64,000 nt of DNA from Paenibacillus bovis (GCF_001421015.2 NZ_CP013023.1:4519501-4583500); one strand, 5' to 3'; counted from the stretch's first letter, positions 34,716-45,155 are shown. Translations and numbers: made by a program. The notes: generated by a model from the letters alone, not told the origin.

Positions 34716-36740
34716 CTATACGTATTGTGCAAACCAGCCAGCTATCTGTTCCAGTCGCTGGATGCGCAGCTGTGGGTGGCCATTGCGGGACAGATTGTGA
34801 TCGGCATCCGGAAAACGCACTAGCCGCGTCACCGCACCGAGCCGCTTGAGCCCGGTAAACCACTGCTCGGCCTGCTCTATCGGACAGCGCAGATCCTGCT
34901 CGCCATGCAGAATCAGAATAGGTGTCTTCACATTCTCCACAAAAGCCAGCGGCGAATGCTGCCACAGTGTCTCCAGCTTTTGCCATGGCGTACCGTCTAT
35001 CTGATCTTCGGTAAAGTAAAAGCCGATATCGCTCACTCCGTAAAAGGAAATCCAGTTGGAGATCGAGCGCTGGGTAACAGCAGCCTTGAAGCGGTCGGTA
35101 TGTCCCACAATCCAGTTGGTCATAAACCCGCCATAGCTACCGCCGGTTACACCGAGCCGGTCTTTGTCGATCCAGTCATAATGCTCCAGTACATAATCTG
35201 TCACTTCCATGAGGTCGCGATAATCACCACCACCATAGTCACCACGACAGGCATTTACAAATTGCTGACCGTAGCCCTGACTGCCACGTGGATTGGTGAA
35301 TATGACTGCATATCCCTGGGAAGTGAGCAGCTGAAATTCGTGCATAAATGTAAATCCGTACATCATATGCGGCCCGCCATGAATCTCCAAAATAGCAGGC
35401 ACCCGGTTATCGGCATCATATTCCTGCACCGGAGGCATCAGCCAGGCCTGCAATGGACGACCATCCACCGCAGTAAGCTCCAGCTCCTGCGGAACACTGA
35501 GCCGGAGCCCGGACAGCAGTTCATCATTCCAGAAGGTGAGCTGTTGTTCCTGCAGTTGTGTCGTATCGCGCAGGAACAGCTCGCCTGGCTGCATACTGTC
35601 GGCAGCAACGAAGATGATCTTGGCATCCGTAGTCAGGGTAAAGTAGTGGATATTCCGCTGACCATCCAATATAACCTGATGTCCTGAACCATCCACCGCT
35701 GTTGTGATCAACTGAACCGTTCCTCGTTCGGATAGCAGCGTATAAATGAACTGACCATCTGCACTGAATACCGGCTCTACAGTGGAAGATATACCCGTAT
35801 CTCCTACCAGGTAATTGCCGATCAGCATATCGGAGTCCTGACACAGACAGGCAATCGTACCGTGCGGCACAGATAATTGGTACAGCCGGGTCAGGGTAGC
35901 ATTATGATAAGACTGGTCGCTTGCAATAAAAGCGATCTGCTGACCGTCCGGTGACCATGCCAGCGAGATGATGCCGTATTCGTTCTGTGTCCATCGGTGC
36001 AGACCTTCACCGTTCACAGGAAGCGTATACAAATCGTTGTTCAGTGTAAAATCCGGGTCTGCTTCATCTGCAGATGGCATATGGGTAATAAAAGCTACAC
36101 GCGTACTATCCGGTGCCCAGGCATAGCTCTGTACATCATAATCGCCTGTTGTGAGCCAGCGGCCCGAGCCATCCACCAGAGAATGCAGGTACAGATGGGT
36201 ACGGCGTCCCTGCCATAACCCTTCGCCATCCCACTTGTATGTAATCCGGTCAATAACAACTGCCTTTTTGCCGGCAGGAGGCTGTGGAGATGCTGATTCC
36301 GATCGCTTGCTGTTTTCTGTTGTATGCTGTGTTGATACCTCTTCTTCTTTGTCCTCTTCTGCCAGCAGAAGCAGCCAGCTGCTATCCGGTGACCAGCTGA
36401 ATGAAGCCACGCCGTGCTTCAGACTGGTCGCCGGATACGCTTCTCCCCCAGCTGCCGGCATGATCCATACCTGGGTATGATCATCCTTTTTACGCAGGAA
36501 AGCCAGCTTGCGGCCGTCTGGTGACCAAGCAGGAGAATGATCCCTCTGTCCTGACGTAAACCGGTAATCTCCGCTGCCATCCTGCCGGATCATGCGCAGA
36601 TGGGATTCATAACCGTCGCGGTTATCATTGACCTGTCGACTGACATAGACTACCCACTCGCCTGACGGAGAAGCTGCCGGTTGTTCTATCCACTTGAACT
36701 GATATAGATCTTCTGCCTGTACATTTCGTTTGTCGCTCAT
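34716..36740 (-). CDS. S9-family (acylaminoacyl-type) prolyl oligopeptidase
   Basis: Cytoplasmic serine peptidase of 674 residues acting on short or acylated peptides. The first 400 residues are a beta-propeller with repeated WSPDG blades (SPAWSPDGRKLAFL, SLAWSPDGQQIAFI). The C-terminal hydrolase has GGPHMMYGFTF, nucleophile in GVTGGSYGGFMTNW, acid in ILHGEQDLRCP and the His in FPDADHNLSR. The start is the ATG at 36740, nine bases after AAAGGAG; an ATG two codons earlier is too close. A GNAT gene follows closely. It is missing no catalytic element that I can see. Confidence 0.93.
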   Translation of the reverse strand: MSDKRNVQAEDLYQFKWIEQPAASPSGEWVVYVSRQVNDNRDGYESHLRMIRQDGSGDYRFTSGQRDHSPAWSPDGRKLAFLRKKDDHTQVWIMPAAGGEAYPATSLKHGVASFSWSPDSSWLLLLAEEDKEEEVSTQHTTENSKRSESASPQPPAGKKAVVIDRITYKWDGEGLWQGRRTHLYLHSLVDGSGRWLTTGDYDVQSYAWAPDSTRVAFITHMPSADEADPDFTLNNDLYTLPVNGEGLHRWTQNEYGIISLAWSPDGQQIAFIASDQSYHNATLTRLYQLSVPHGTIACLCQDSDMLIGNYLVGDTGISSTVEPVFSADGQFIYTLLSERGTVQLITTAVDGSGHQVILDGQRNIHYFTLTTDAKIIFVAADSMQPGELFLRDTTQLQEQQLTFWNDELLSGLRLSVPQELELTAVDGRPLQAWLMPPVQEYDADNRVPAILEIHGGPHMMYGFTFMHEFQLLTSQGYAVIFTNPRGSQGYGQQFVNACRGDYGGGDYRDLMEVTDYVLEHYDWIDKDRLGVTGGSYGGFMTNWIVGHTDRFKAAVTQRSISNWISFYGVSDIGFYFTEDQIDGTPWQKLETLWQHSPLAFVENVKTPILILHGEQDLRCPIEQAEQWFTGLKRLGAVTRLVRFPDADHNLSRNGHPQLRIQRLEQIAGWFAQYV

Positions 36741-37061
36741 ACCCATCGTCTCCTTTCGGGGTGCTGTCCGGTAATGGATTTGTTAGCTTCTTCCAGCTTC
36801 ACCCTTATATGCATAGTAGCGTAGAGTGCCCGCTTCCGCAATGTAACGAACGATGTAAATATGCACACAATCACACGGTCTTCTGCTAACTGTGTATACT
36901 GCTTCTTTTGGCATACCAAAAAACCGGAAGCAGCAGCGGGCATCCTATCTATCCTGCCAACTGCGTCTTCCGGAATGTATAAACGGTCAATCCTAAATAA
37001 AAAGAACAATAAATAAAAACGACAATAATTAACAATCAACTCGGTACCAAAGCATTGCTTT
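36741..37061. other. Intergenic stretch with no supported gene
   Basis: Between HD-GYP and S9 peptidase genes, both on the minus strand. It carries the S9 ribosome site and presumably its promoter, but no clear -35/-10 pair or hairpin terminator was identified. Confidence 0.4.
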
Positions 37062-38117
37062 TTATATAAATACTTTGCTAATTCGGATTTTGCGTTCTCT
37101 GGATAGGTCGATAAACTGCTTGTCCGTCTGAATAAGCGGACGGAACATATCGGTCTGGTTGGCGAGCACGATCATACCATTTTCTCCATTATCCAGCTGA
37201 ACTTTTTTGCCGACCAGATTGGGAGACATATGATGAATCAGCGCCTGTACTGGCTTTTCGTGCAGCTTGGAGAATCCAAGTTCATAAATATTTTGTAAAA
37301 TGCTTACCAGTCCCTGCTTGCTGCCGTCACTGCTCGCAGAAGTCATATTCACAAATTCGTCCGCTACCGAGACAATCCGGGTATAGGCATGAATCCCGTT
37401 TTTGTACAGGCGCTGCGGATATCCGGTGCCATCATTACGCTCGTGATGCTGGAGTGCGACAAGTGCGGTTGTTTTATCATTGAGAGATTCCATAATCAAA
37501 TCGTATCCGTACTGGGTATGCTTTTTCAGTTCTTTGCGCTCCGATTCGTTCATGCTCTCGCGATCCGAACGTATAATGGAAGGAAGACGGCTTTTACCGA
37601 TATCATGCAGATAACCGGCACGACTGATCCGGTAGCACTCTTCTTCGGAATAACCAAGCCAGTCAGCAATGTAATAACTGAGCAGACCTACTTTGAGTGA
37701 ATGACTGTAGATATGGTCATCTTCGGCTTCGAGCATCAGCAGCAGTGAGACAATATCATTTTGTCCATTCAGATTCAGCAGCAGCGGCTCCATCAGATGA
37801 TCTGCCAGTTCGGCACTGAATTTGCCTTTAGTCAGCGCTTCCAGAAAAATGGACTGATAGGTCTGCAGAGATTGTTCGACGCTCTGCTTGAGCCGTGCCG
37901 GAAGACCGATCAGATCCTGCTCTGCAGGTGATTCTGCAAACGCTGCTGTTCCCTGCGAGGAAGCGACATCCACATAGTCCAGTTGATGGCGCGTGAGCAG
38001 CCTGATATCTTCATCGGTCAGTTGTGTTCCTTGTTTTAAGAGAGGAACGCCCTGACGATTAAAGGCATCTGCAAGCAGTGTGTCTCCCTGCTTGAGATCA
38101 AAAATATGGATTAACAA
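37062..38117 (-). CDS. HD-GYP domain phosphodiesterase
   Basis: Predicted cyclic-di-GMP phosphodiesterase of 351 residues. The N-terminal 110 residues hold a short beta-rich domain (DLKQGDTLLADAFNRQGVPL) common before HD-GYP in Bacillales. The catalytic domain has YSHSLKVGLLSYYIA, the metal pair in YLHDIGKSRLP, and HHERNDGTGYPQ in place of the classic HHExxDGxGYP, so the GYP element is kept. No membrane segment or receiver domain. The start is TTG at 38117, eight bases after GGAGGGG. It stands alone; input signal unknown. Confidence 0.9.
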   Translation of the reverse strand: MLIHIFDLKQGDTLLADAFNRQGVPLLKQGTQLTDEDIRLLTRHQLDYVDVASSQGTAAFAESPAEQDLIGLPARLKQSVEQSLQTYQSIFLEALTKGKFSAELADHLMEPLLLNLNGQNDIVSLLLMLEAEDDHIYSHSLKVGLLSYYIADWLGYSEEECYRISRAGYLHDIGKSRLPSIIRSDRESMNESERKELKKHTQYGYDLIMESLNDKTTALVALQHHERNDGTGYPQRLYKNGIHAYTRIVSVADEFVNMTSASSDGSKQGLVSILQNIYELGFSKLHEKPVQALIHHMSPNLVGKKVQLDNGENGMIVLANQTDMFRPLIQTDKQFIDLSRERKIRISKVFI

Positions 38118-38303
38118 TAGTACCCCTCCGTTTATGTATACCTGCCATCTTGTTGCTATTCAATTGGTCCTGCATTATGTAGAGCAGATATCCGTGAAAT
38201 ATAATTGTTATCGGCAAATGAAGCCTCTAATTATATAGCACTTACTGCTTAATAATGGAGTGGTTATCTGCATAATTGTGTAAATCTGCTCTCGATGGAA
38301 CCA

Positions 38304-38338
38304 GAAAAAGCGAAACGGACATTCCGCTTCGCTTTTCC
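38304..38338. terminator. Terminator of the carboxylesterase gene
   Basis: AAAAGCGAA and TTCGCTTTT pair with an inner CGGA/TCCG, with A and T tracts on both sides; about 35 bases after the carboxylesterase stop. Confidence 0.85.
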
Positions 38339-38372
38339 ATTGTTCTGTTATCTGTTAGTTACAGCCTGCGGA

Positions 38373-39842
38373 TCAGTCTCCGATCAGCTGTACCCGCTTA
38401 TCATGATCGGGGTCTTCCACCAGATTAATCTGACGATCGAATATAATGGTGGTCCGGTCATGCTTTTTGTAATCGCCCCATGGGATTTCCATGGTCGCTG
38501 GTGTTGTCGTATGGGCAAAGGTAATCCATGCTTTTTGCATTTGTACCGCCAGATTGGTAGTCAGCTCATCCGGCTGAATTCCGATATGTCTCAGCAGCGG
38601 CAGATTATTGAATACAAAGGCTATCTCTGCTGCATGGGTAGCTGTTCCAAGCCATGGATGACCCGGCTGGCTCCAATCAAAACGATACATCCACACCGGT
38701 CCATGATTGATTTGGGCCTGTGCATATCGTACAGCGGAACGCCAGAAGAACAGATCGGTCATAATCTGTGCCTGTCCCTGTACCGTCATCGGATACTGGT
38801 CTACCAGATGATCGCCATTGAGTCCGGTCATCATTTCCAGTGCACCGCTAATCTGCTCGCGGGACATGATCGGCGAAGATTGATTAATAAACAATGAGCC
38901 TTCATCCTGGTTGGTCCCGATAATAAGGGCAATATCCTTGGCTGCTCCATTCTCGATAGCCACAACCGGCTCTACCGGCAGTGTCTGCGGATGGATCACT
39001 GGCTGGAACAGCAGCGACAACGTATTACCCTGCCCCGACTGCCGCAGACGATCCGCTGCCTGCAGCAATTCTGCTGTAGACGCCGACTGCAGCACCGATA
39101 GATCATCCGGGCTGCCGCCCAGCTCTTGCAGATAACTATCTGCTATTCGCTTGGCCGCTTCGGGCGGCAGTACCTGGGAGGCGCCGCTCTGCATAATAGC
39201 TGCGCGGAACAGTCCTTTGGCTGACGGCATCGCCAGCAGGGCACCTATACTCATCGCTCCTGCAGATTCGCCAAATATCGTAACCTTCTCCGGATCTCCG
39301 CCAAAGGCTGCAATATTGCTGCGTACCCATTCCAATGCTGCGATCTGGTCAAGCAGTCCAAGATTCGCTGCATAGGCATTGCCATAAGAAGACAAATCCA
39401 AAAATCCGAGCGGCCCCAGACGATAATTGATTGTTACCACGATCATATCCCCGTTTACCGCAAGCGAGGTTCCATCGTAGATCGGCAGACTGCCTGCTCC
39501 CGTTACAAAAGCGCCTCCGTGAATCCATACCATGACTGGCCGCTTTTCGGTGGATTTGTCGGATGCCCATATATTCAGATACAGACAATCTTCAGACTGT
39601 ACCGGACGTGCATTGGATGGTCCAAACATGCTGTTTTCCAGCTCATTGCCGGGCTGCGGACAGACCGGACCGAACCGGGTCGCTTCCCGCACGCCTTCCC
39701 ATGGCTGTGGTGGACGAGGCATATGAAACCGCAAATCTCCAACCGGAGGCTCGGCATACGGAATGCCTCTCCATATAACTGCGCCATTCTCCCGTACACC
39801 CTGCACTTCTCCATATTGAGTACGAATTTGAGTCGTTTCCAT
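38373..39842 (-). CDS. Type-B carboxylesterase (para-nitrobenzyl esterase family)
   Basis: Serine esterase of 489 residues in the carboxylesterase/cholinesterase family. Visible are RGIPYAEPPVGDLRF near the N-terminus, EDCLYLNIW, the oxyanion WIHGGAFVTGAG, the nucleophile in VTIFGESAGAMSIG, the acid in GTNQDEGSLF and the His region THAAEIAFVFNN. No signal peptide, so cytoplasmic, as for Bacillus PnbA. The ATG at 39842 follows GGAG by seven bases; a TTG two codons upstream is too close to it. Single-gene unit. Natural substrate unknown. Confidence 0.92.
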   Translation of the reverse strand: METTQIRTQYGEVQGVRENGAVIWRGIPYAEPPVGDLRFHMPRPPQPWEGVREATRFGPVCPQPGNELENSMFGPSNARPVQSEDCLYLNIWASDKSTEKRPVMVWIHGGAFVTGAGSLPIYDGTSLAVNGDMIVVTINYRLGPLGFLDLSSYGNAYAANLGLLDQIAALEWVRSNIAAFGGDPEKVTIFGESAGAMSIGALLAMPSAKGLFRAAIMQSGASQVLPPEAAKRIADSYLQELGGSPDDLSVLQSASTAELLQAADRLRQSGQGNTLSLLFQPVIHPQTLPVEPVVAIENGAAKDIALIIGTNQDEGSLFINQSSPIMSREQISGALEMMTGLNGDHLVDQYPMTVQGQAQIMTDLFFWRSAVRYAQAQINHGPVWMYRFDWSQPGHPWLGTATHAAEIAFVFNNLPLLRHIGIQPDELTTNLAVQMQKAWITFAHTTTPATMEIPWGDYKKHDRTTIIFDRQINLVEDPDHDKRVQLIGD

Positions 39843-40140
39843 TGCCAATCTCCATCCTTCCGTCTGCTATGATTGGTACATTGCACCCTGATTCCTGCAT
39901 GAATGCACATGCCTGTACCGTATTTGCTATTATGAAATCGTTAAGTATACTAATTACCCCTCTCCCTTCATTAAACAGAACCGGCCTTTCTGCCACAATA
40001 TTCGGCAAATCGAACAATATGACAGAATCAGACTTTCCGAGCGGTAAAATACGCTTTGCGTAACCTGCTTCCTTTCTGCAAATACGGAATTGACATGATA
40101 TACTGGACATACATAGTATTCCCCAAGGAGGTTCAAATCA

Positions 40141-40707
40141 ATGATCACCAGAAAGGCACGACCAGAAGATGCAGCTGCTGTAGTTCCGTTGATTTATGAT
40201 GCTATTGGTGAGATTGCCTATGCACTGACAGGTACGGAACATGCAGACGAGGCGATATTGGTTATGGAGCAGCTGTTTCGCAGTACAGGCAACCGGCTCA
40301 GTTACGAGAATGTGATCGTTACCGAACAGGACGGCCAGGTAGCAGGCTTCGTACTCTCTTATCACGGCAAAGATATCGACCGGTTGGATACTCCAATTAT
40401 CCAGCGATTGCAGCAGCTCGGTAAGCAGGCAGACGATGTAATTCCGGAAGCGCATCCTGATGAATATTATCTGGATTCTATCGCTGTTCATCCTGCTTTT
40501 CAGGGACAGGGAATAGGTTCCCGGCTGATCGCCAGCTTTGAACAACTGGCTGCAGAGCAAGGATATGATCGGTTGCTGCTGATTGTGGATGTAGATAATA
40601 GCAAAGCCAGATCTCTTTATGAACGGCTCGGTTATACAGAAGATGGAATGATTCATATCCGCGGACACGCCTATCATCGGATGGTCAAGCAGCAGCCCGT
40701 TACATAA
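40141..40707 (+). CDS. GNAT-family N-acetyltransferase
   Basis: A 188-residue acetyltransferase with the acetyl-CoA site AVHPAFQGQGIGSRLIASFE and the C-terminal VDVDNSKARSLYERLGYTED. The N-terminal ITRKARPEDAAAVVPLIYDA is typical of the superfamily. AAGGAGG lies ahead of the ATG. It is a single gene with a terminator after it and is divergent from the carboxylesterase gene. Substrate unknown. Confidence 0.9.
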   Translation: MITRKARPEDAAAVVPLIYDAIGEIAYALTGTEHADEAILVMEQLFRSTGNRLSYENVIVTEQDGQVAGFVLSYHGKDIDRLDTPIIQRLQQLGKQADDVIPEAHPDEYYLDSIAVHPAFQGQGIGSRLIASFEQLAAEQGYDRLLLIVDVDNSKARSLYERLGYTEDGMIHIRGHAYHRMVKQQPVT

Positions 40708-40795
40708 GCTTGCGAACAGGCAGATGCATGGTACATGCAGGCAGCTAGCTGCACGGTATGTATATTGTTTTCGTTTTTTATATGAAATAAAAATT

Positions 40796-40830
40796 TCAAC
40801 CGGACACTTGCAGTGTTCGGTTGTTTGCTG
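40796..40830 (+). terminator. Terminator after the GNAT gene
   Basis: CAACCG/CGGTTG with ACAC/GTGT inside, followed by TTTGCTGTTT. Confidence 0.8.
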
Positions 40831-40956
40831 TTTCTGTTTAGTGAAGGATTGTTACGTTTAACCATTCATTAGGAAGAATATAGCAATAGTATCTTTATTT
40901 TCTTATCATATTTCGTCCAATATTATTTTTATATTATATGAACGGGAGGCTGACAT

Positions 40957-42672
40957 ATGAACGCACCATCCTGGAAAGAATCCGTGATCTATCAGATTTA
41001 TCCACAGAGCTTCAAGGACAGCAATGGCGATGGCTGGGGAGATTTGCAGGGTATTATTTCCAAAATCGATTACCTCGTCAAACTGGGAGTCGATATTGTC
41101 TGGCTGGGACCGGTATGTGAATCGCCGATGGTCGATAACGGTTATGATATCAGCGACTATCAGCAGATTCATCCCCGCTATGGCACGATGGAAGACTTTG
41201 AACAGCTGCTGGCCAAACTTCATGAGAACGGTATCAAACTGATTATGGATCTGGTCATCAACCATACTTCGGATGAACATCCATGGTTCCAGCAGGCTAT
41301 AAGTTCCAAGGACAGCCCTTACCGGGATTACTACATATGGAAAGAACCGGGAGCGGATGGACAGGAACCGAATAACTGGAAGTCTTTTCTGAATGAATCA
41401 GCCTGGACGTATGATGAGCCGAGCGGCGAATATTATCTGCATCTATTTGATCGCAAGCAACCGGATCTGAACTGGGACAATGCGCATATGCGTCAGGAAC
41501 TGTACACAATGATCCGCTGGTGGCTGGACAAAGGTATCGATGGATTCCGTCTGGATGCGATCAATATGATCTCCAAAGACCCACAGCTGCCGGATGCTCC
41601 GGCTGATGCACCTCACCCGCCAGGACAGGAATTTTACAAAAATGGTCCACATATTCACGAATACCTGCAGGAAATGCATGAGCAGACTTTCTCCCGCTAT
41701 CCCGATGTAATTACGCTTGGCGAAGCGCCTTCGGTAACGATGAATGAAGTAGTGCGTTATACTGCTCCTGAACGTCATGAGATGGATATGGTGCTCGCTA
41801 TGGATCTGATCCGCATCGGCAAAGACCCGAAAGATGCCTGGGGTTCACAGGAATGGTCTATTCGCGAACTCAAAAAATCGGTTAGCGACTGGTATGCCGG
41901 TGTATTCGGCAAAGGAGGATATGCTCTCTATCTCAGCACTCACGATCATCCACGTATTATGCCGGATCTGCTCGGTGCCGATGAACACGAGATTACTGCT
42001 GCCAAGCTGATTGCTACTTTTCTCCATACGATTCCGGGTACACCGCTTATTTATCAGGGAGAGGAACTGGGCCTGGGCAATACCACATATAACCAAATCG
42101 AAGACTACCGGGATGCCGGTACTCTCGCTTATTATGAACAGGCGCTGCGGGAAGGACTGTCATCCGAGCAGGCACTTGCCCGTATTCATCGTCGCAGCCG
42201 GGATGGAGCACGTTCTCCAATGCCGTGGGATGACAGCAATGAATATGCCGGCTTCAGCACTGTAGAGCCGTGGATCCATCTGCCGCCTGCTGCCAAGCTG
42301 GAAGGCAAACGGGTCAGCGAGCAGGAGAATCATCCGGATTCGGTATTCTACTACTATCGCCAGCTGATCCAGATGCGCAAGCAGAACCCGATGATGTCCT
42401 ATGGATCTTTCCAGCTGCTGCTGCCGGAGCACGAGGAGATTTTTGCTTTTACCAGAGAGTGGGAAGACGAGAAATGGCTGGTCGTGCTTAATTTTGCCGA
42501 TCATGAAGTCAATATCGATTGGAGCGGTGAAGAAGTAGAATGGGCGGATCATATGATCAAGCTGCACGGTAACTATACCAAGTTCTCTCGCCCTGTAGAC
42601 CGTGAAGATGAACATACAATGGCAGAGCTGCAGCAGCTGCGTCCGTACGAAGCACTGATTTACCGGATGTAA
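40957..42672 (+). CDS. GH13 alpha-glucosidase (oligo-1,6-glucosidase type)
   Basis: Cytoplasmic glycoside hydrolase of 571 residues that releases glucose from short alpha-glucans such as isomaltose and maltose products. The catalytic set is in place: Asp200 in GIDGFRLDAIN, Glu256 in ITLGEAPSV, and Asp330 in LSTHDHPRI; region I is DLVINHTSDEHPWF. The third motif has THDHPR where many family members have NHDQPR, a small departure. GGGAGG precedes the ATG. No signal peptide. It is a single gene with a strong terminator; no catabolite-repression site was identified upstream. Confidence 0.93.
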   Translation: MNAPSWKESVIYQIYPQSFKDSNGDGWGDLQGIISKIDYLVKLGVDIVWLGPVCESPMVDNGYDISDYQQIHPRYGTMEDFEQLLAKLHENGIKLIMDLVINHTSDEHPWFQQAISSKDSPYRDYYIWKEPGADGQEPNNWKSFLNESAWTYDEPSGEYYLHLFDRKQPDLNWDNAHMRQELYTMIRWWLDKGIDGFRLDAINMISKDPQLPDAPADAPHPPGQEFYKNGPHIHEYLQEMHEQTFSRYPDVITLGEAPSVTMNEVVRYTAPERHEMDMVLAMDLIRIGKDPKDAWGSQEWSIRELKKSVSDWYAGVFGKGGYALYLSTHDHPRIMPDLLGADEHEITAAKLIATFLHTIPGTPLIYQGEELGLGNTTYNQIEDYRDAGTLAYYEQALREGLSSEQALARIHRRSRDGARSPMPWDDSNEYAGFSTVEPWIHLPPAAKLEGKRVSEQENHPDSVFYYYRQLIQMRKQNPMMSYGSFQLLLPEHEEIFAFTREWEDEKWLVVLNFADHEVNIDWSGEEVEWADHMIKLHGNYTKFSRPVDREDEHTMAELQQLRPYEALIYRM

Positions 42673-42699
42673 GCTTATTGAAGATAAAATATGAATATA

Positions 42700-42761
42700 C
42701 AAAAGCTCTGCCGCATATGTCCTGTTATCGATACAGGGACATAACGGCAGAGCTTTTTTGG
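42700..42761 (+). terminator. Terminator of the glucosidase gene
   Basis: AAAAGCTCTGCCG pairs with CGGCAGAGCTTTT, with ATGTCCTG/CAGGGACAT inside, then T residues. Confidence 0.95.
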
Positions 42762-42889
42762 GCATTTCTGCATTTTTTACAGCGATGATGTCATACGTAG
42801 TTGGTATATGTAAGTAGGTATTACACAAAAAGCAGCATCGGCTATTCACCCCGCTGCATATGGTTACTGAATTGCCATACGCGGCCGGA

Positions 42890-43360
42890 CTATAGTGCCT
42901 TGGACATCTGATAATCGGTAATTACATAACCCGATTTTTGATAGACATGCAAAGCGCGCTGATTATGACCGAACACATGCAGTCCGATACGCACAGCTCC
43001 CTGCTGGATTGCCAGTTCATCCAGAGCTTTCATCGTTTCCTGCCCATATCCTTTGTTCTGGTTACCATCATAGATCAGGATATCGTACAAAAAGGCTTGT
43101 TTCCCTTTGGGAGTATCTGTAATATTCATCCATACATGTCCTATAGACTTCTGCTGCTCTGTATCGAATACGCTGTAAATAAAAGCACCTTCCGTATCGG
43201 CTCCATTCGGCAGATATTTCTGAAATGACTCGGCTGCCCGATCCATCGCTTCCTCTTCTGTCCATTCTCCAGCAGCTACTTTCTCGGCGGCATAATCAGT
43301 GGTAGACAGATGATAAAACTCGGTATACTGTTTGTCGTCCATCGGAATTAATTCAATCAT
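42890..43360 (-). CDS. GNAT-family N-acetyltransferase
   Basis: A 156-residue acetyltransferase. The acetyl-CoA binding segment is GNQNKGYGQETMKALDELA, and HVFGHNQRALHVYQKSGYVI is the usual C-terminal block. The start is the ATG at 43360 directly after GAGGAGA; a longer frame from 43402 has no ribosome site. It faces the glucosidase gene tail to tail, sharing the terminator region. Substrate unknown. Confidence 0.88.
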   Translation of the reverse strand: MIELIPMDDKQYTEFYHLSTTDYAAEKVAAGEWTEEEAMDRAAESFQKYLPNGADTEGAFIYSVFDTEQQKSIGHVWMNITDTPKGKQAFLYDILIYDGNQNKGYGQETMKALDELAIQQGAVRIGLHVFGHNQRALHVYQKSGYVITDYQMSKAL

Positions 43361-43516
43361 TCTCTGATCTCCTCTCGTTGTATTGAACATGGCTGCAATC
43401 ATACTGTTCTATCAGGTTCTTTTCTATTTTACCTGCTTAGGTGATTGAAGTCGAATCTTTACAGGTCAGCGCTGCTATACAATGCAATACCTGGAATGAA
43501 TGGCAGCAACTCAATA

Positions 43517-43563
43517 CAGACCGGTAGCTGGACATGATATGACCATATCCAGTTGCCGGTCTG
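43517..43563 (-). terminator. Hairpin after the gluconate kinase gene
   Basis: CAGACCGG and CCGGTCTG pair with CTGGA/TCCAG inside, about 15 bases after gntK. The T tract is poor. Confidence 0.6.
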
Positions 43564-43577
43564 CATATATATTACAA

Positions 43578-45155
43578 TTATAGATCTTCTACAGGCTCAC
43601 TGGTCATGCCCTTCTCCAGCATACGCTGCTGAAAAGCACTGATATCTTCATAATCCTCGGCAAATTTGCGCGAAATACGAATATAAATAGGTAGCAGTTC
43701 GCGATAAATAGCCGCGTGTTCCTTATACGGCTTATGCTCGTAGGTGGTACCGATCATCTTGGATACTTCATCCAGAGAATCGATCCGCTTCAGGGCATAT
43801 AGACCGAGCACAGCTGCGCCCAGACAGGAGCTCTCGATACTTTCCGGCACGATTACCCGCTGATCGAAAATATCGGCCATCATTTGACGCCATAATTCAG
43901 AGCGTGCAAATCCGCCGGTTGCGTGGATTTTCTGAGGTACGCCGATCTGTTCTTCCACAGCCAGCATAACAGTATAGAGATTAAACAATACACCTTCCAG
44001 CGCGGCACGGATCATATGCTCTTTTTTGTGATGCAGGGCAAGCCCAAAGAATGAACCTCGTGCATCGGGATTCCATAGCGGCGCTCTTTCCCCAGACAGA
44101 TAAGGATGGAACAGCAGTCCATCTGCACCCGGACGTACTTTCTCGGCAATACGGGTCAGTACATCATAGGCACTCAGGCCAAGCCGCTTGGCAGTCTCTA
44201 CTTCGGAAGCAGCAAATTCATCCCGAATCCAGCGGAAAATAATACCTCCATTATTGACTGGTCCGCCAATGACCCATTTATCCTCGGTCAGTGCATAACA
44301 GAAAAATCTTCCTTTGGGATCGGTTACCGGCTTGTCCGTGACAGTACGAATCGCGCCGCTCGTACCGATCGTCACCGCAACGACACCGGGATCGATCGCG
44401 CCTACGCCCAGATTGGATAATACGCCGTCGCTGGCTCCCAGTATAAAAGGTACGGCAGAACTGAGTCCCATCTCCGCAGCATAAGTCTCATGCAGTCCGT
44501 TCATCACGTGAGTAGTCGGTACCAGCTTCGACAGATGCTCCCGCGTAATCCCTGCTGTCGATAATGCCTCTTCATCCCAGTCCAGCTGCTGGAGATTCAT
44601 CAGACCGGTCGCCGAAGCCATGGAATGATCAGCTACATACTCGTCAAATAGCTTCATAAATACATATTCCTTGATCGAAATATATTTGTAGGCTGAATCG
44701 GCAATCTCGGGATGCTCCCGCGTAATCCACATAATCTTGGTCAAAGGAGACATGGGATGAATCGGCGTACCGGTACGCATGTACAGTTCATGACCTTTTT
44801 TCTCATTTTTTAGTTGTTTGAAATAAGCAGCACTGCGGTTGTCTGCCCAGGTCATGCACTGGGTTAGCGGCTTGCCGTCTTTGCCAACGACCAGCATGCT
44901 GTGCATCGCCGAGCTGAAAGAAACAAACAGAATATCTTCTGGTCCTCTGCCGCTCTTGTCCATCGCCTGGCGAATAGAGTCGATCACTGCCCGGAACAGT
45001 TGGTCCGGGTCCTGCTCGGCTACGGATGGGACAGGTGTATGCAGTGGATATTCCACGGCTCCCTGAGAGACGATTTTGCCTGATTCTTCAAACAGAACTG
45101 CTTTGGTACTGGTCGTTCCAATATCTACACCGATCATAAATTTGGTTTCACTCAT
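43578..45155 (-). CDS. gntK: Gluconate kinase, FGGY family
   Basis: Phosphorylates gluconate to 6-phosphogluconate after uptake. The 525-residue FGGY kinase has the N-terminal phosphate loop GVDIGTTSTKAVLF, the segment QCMTWADNRSA, GASDGVLSNLGVGAI and TIGTSGAIRT for ATP and sugar binding, and the C-terminal FGGY signature region GGFARSELWRQMMADI. Length matches Bacillus GntK. It follows gntP by 77 bases on the minus strand, forming a permease-kinase operon. No GntR-type regulator is encoded beside it. Confidence 0.94.
   Translation of the reverse strand: MSETKFMIGVDIGTTSTKAVLFEESGKIVSQGAVEYPLHTPVPSVAEQDPDQLFRAVIDSIRQAMDKSGRGPEDILFVSFSSAMHSMLVVGKDGKPLTQCMTWADNRSAAYFKQLKNEKKGHELYMRTGTPIHPMSPLTKIMWITREHPEIADSAYKYISIKEYVFMKLFDEYVADHSMASATGLMNLQQLDWDEEALSTAGITREHLSKLVPTTHVMNGLHETYAAEMGLSSAVPFILGASDGVLSNLGVGAIDPGVVAVTIGTSGAIRTVTDKPVTDPKGRFFCYALTEDKWVIGGPVNNGGIIFRWIRDEFAASEVETAKRLGLSAYDVLTRIAEKVRPGADGLLFHPYLSGERAPLWNPDARGSFFGLALHHKKEHMIRAALEGVLFNLYTVMLAVEEQIGVPQKIHATGGFARSELWRQMMADIFDQRVIVPESIESSCLGAAVLGLYALKRIDSLDEVSKMIGTTYEHKPYKEHAAIYRELLPIYIRISRKFAEDYEDISAFQQRMLEKGMTSEPVEDL

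Noticed and set aside
36737..37039. 100-codon minus-strand frame upstream of the S9 peptidase
   Set aside because: It overlaps the peptidase ribosome site and start, with no ribosome site of its own.
40780..40796. TGAAAT-AAAA-ATTTCA as a catabolite-repression site before the glucosidase
   Set aside because: It lacks the central CG of cre sites and overlaps the terminator region of the preceding gene.
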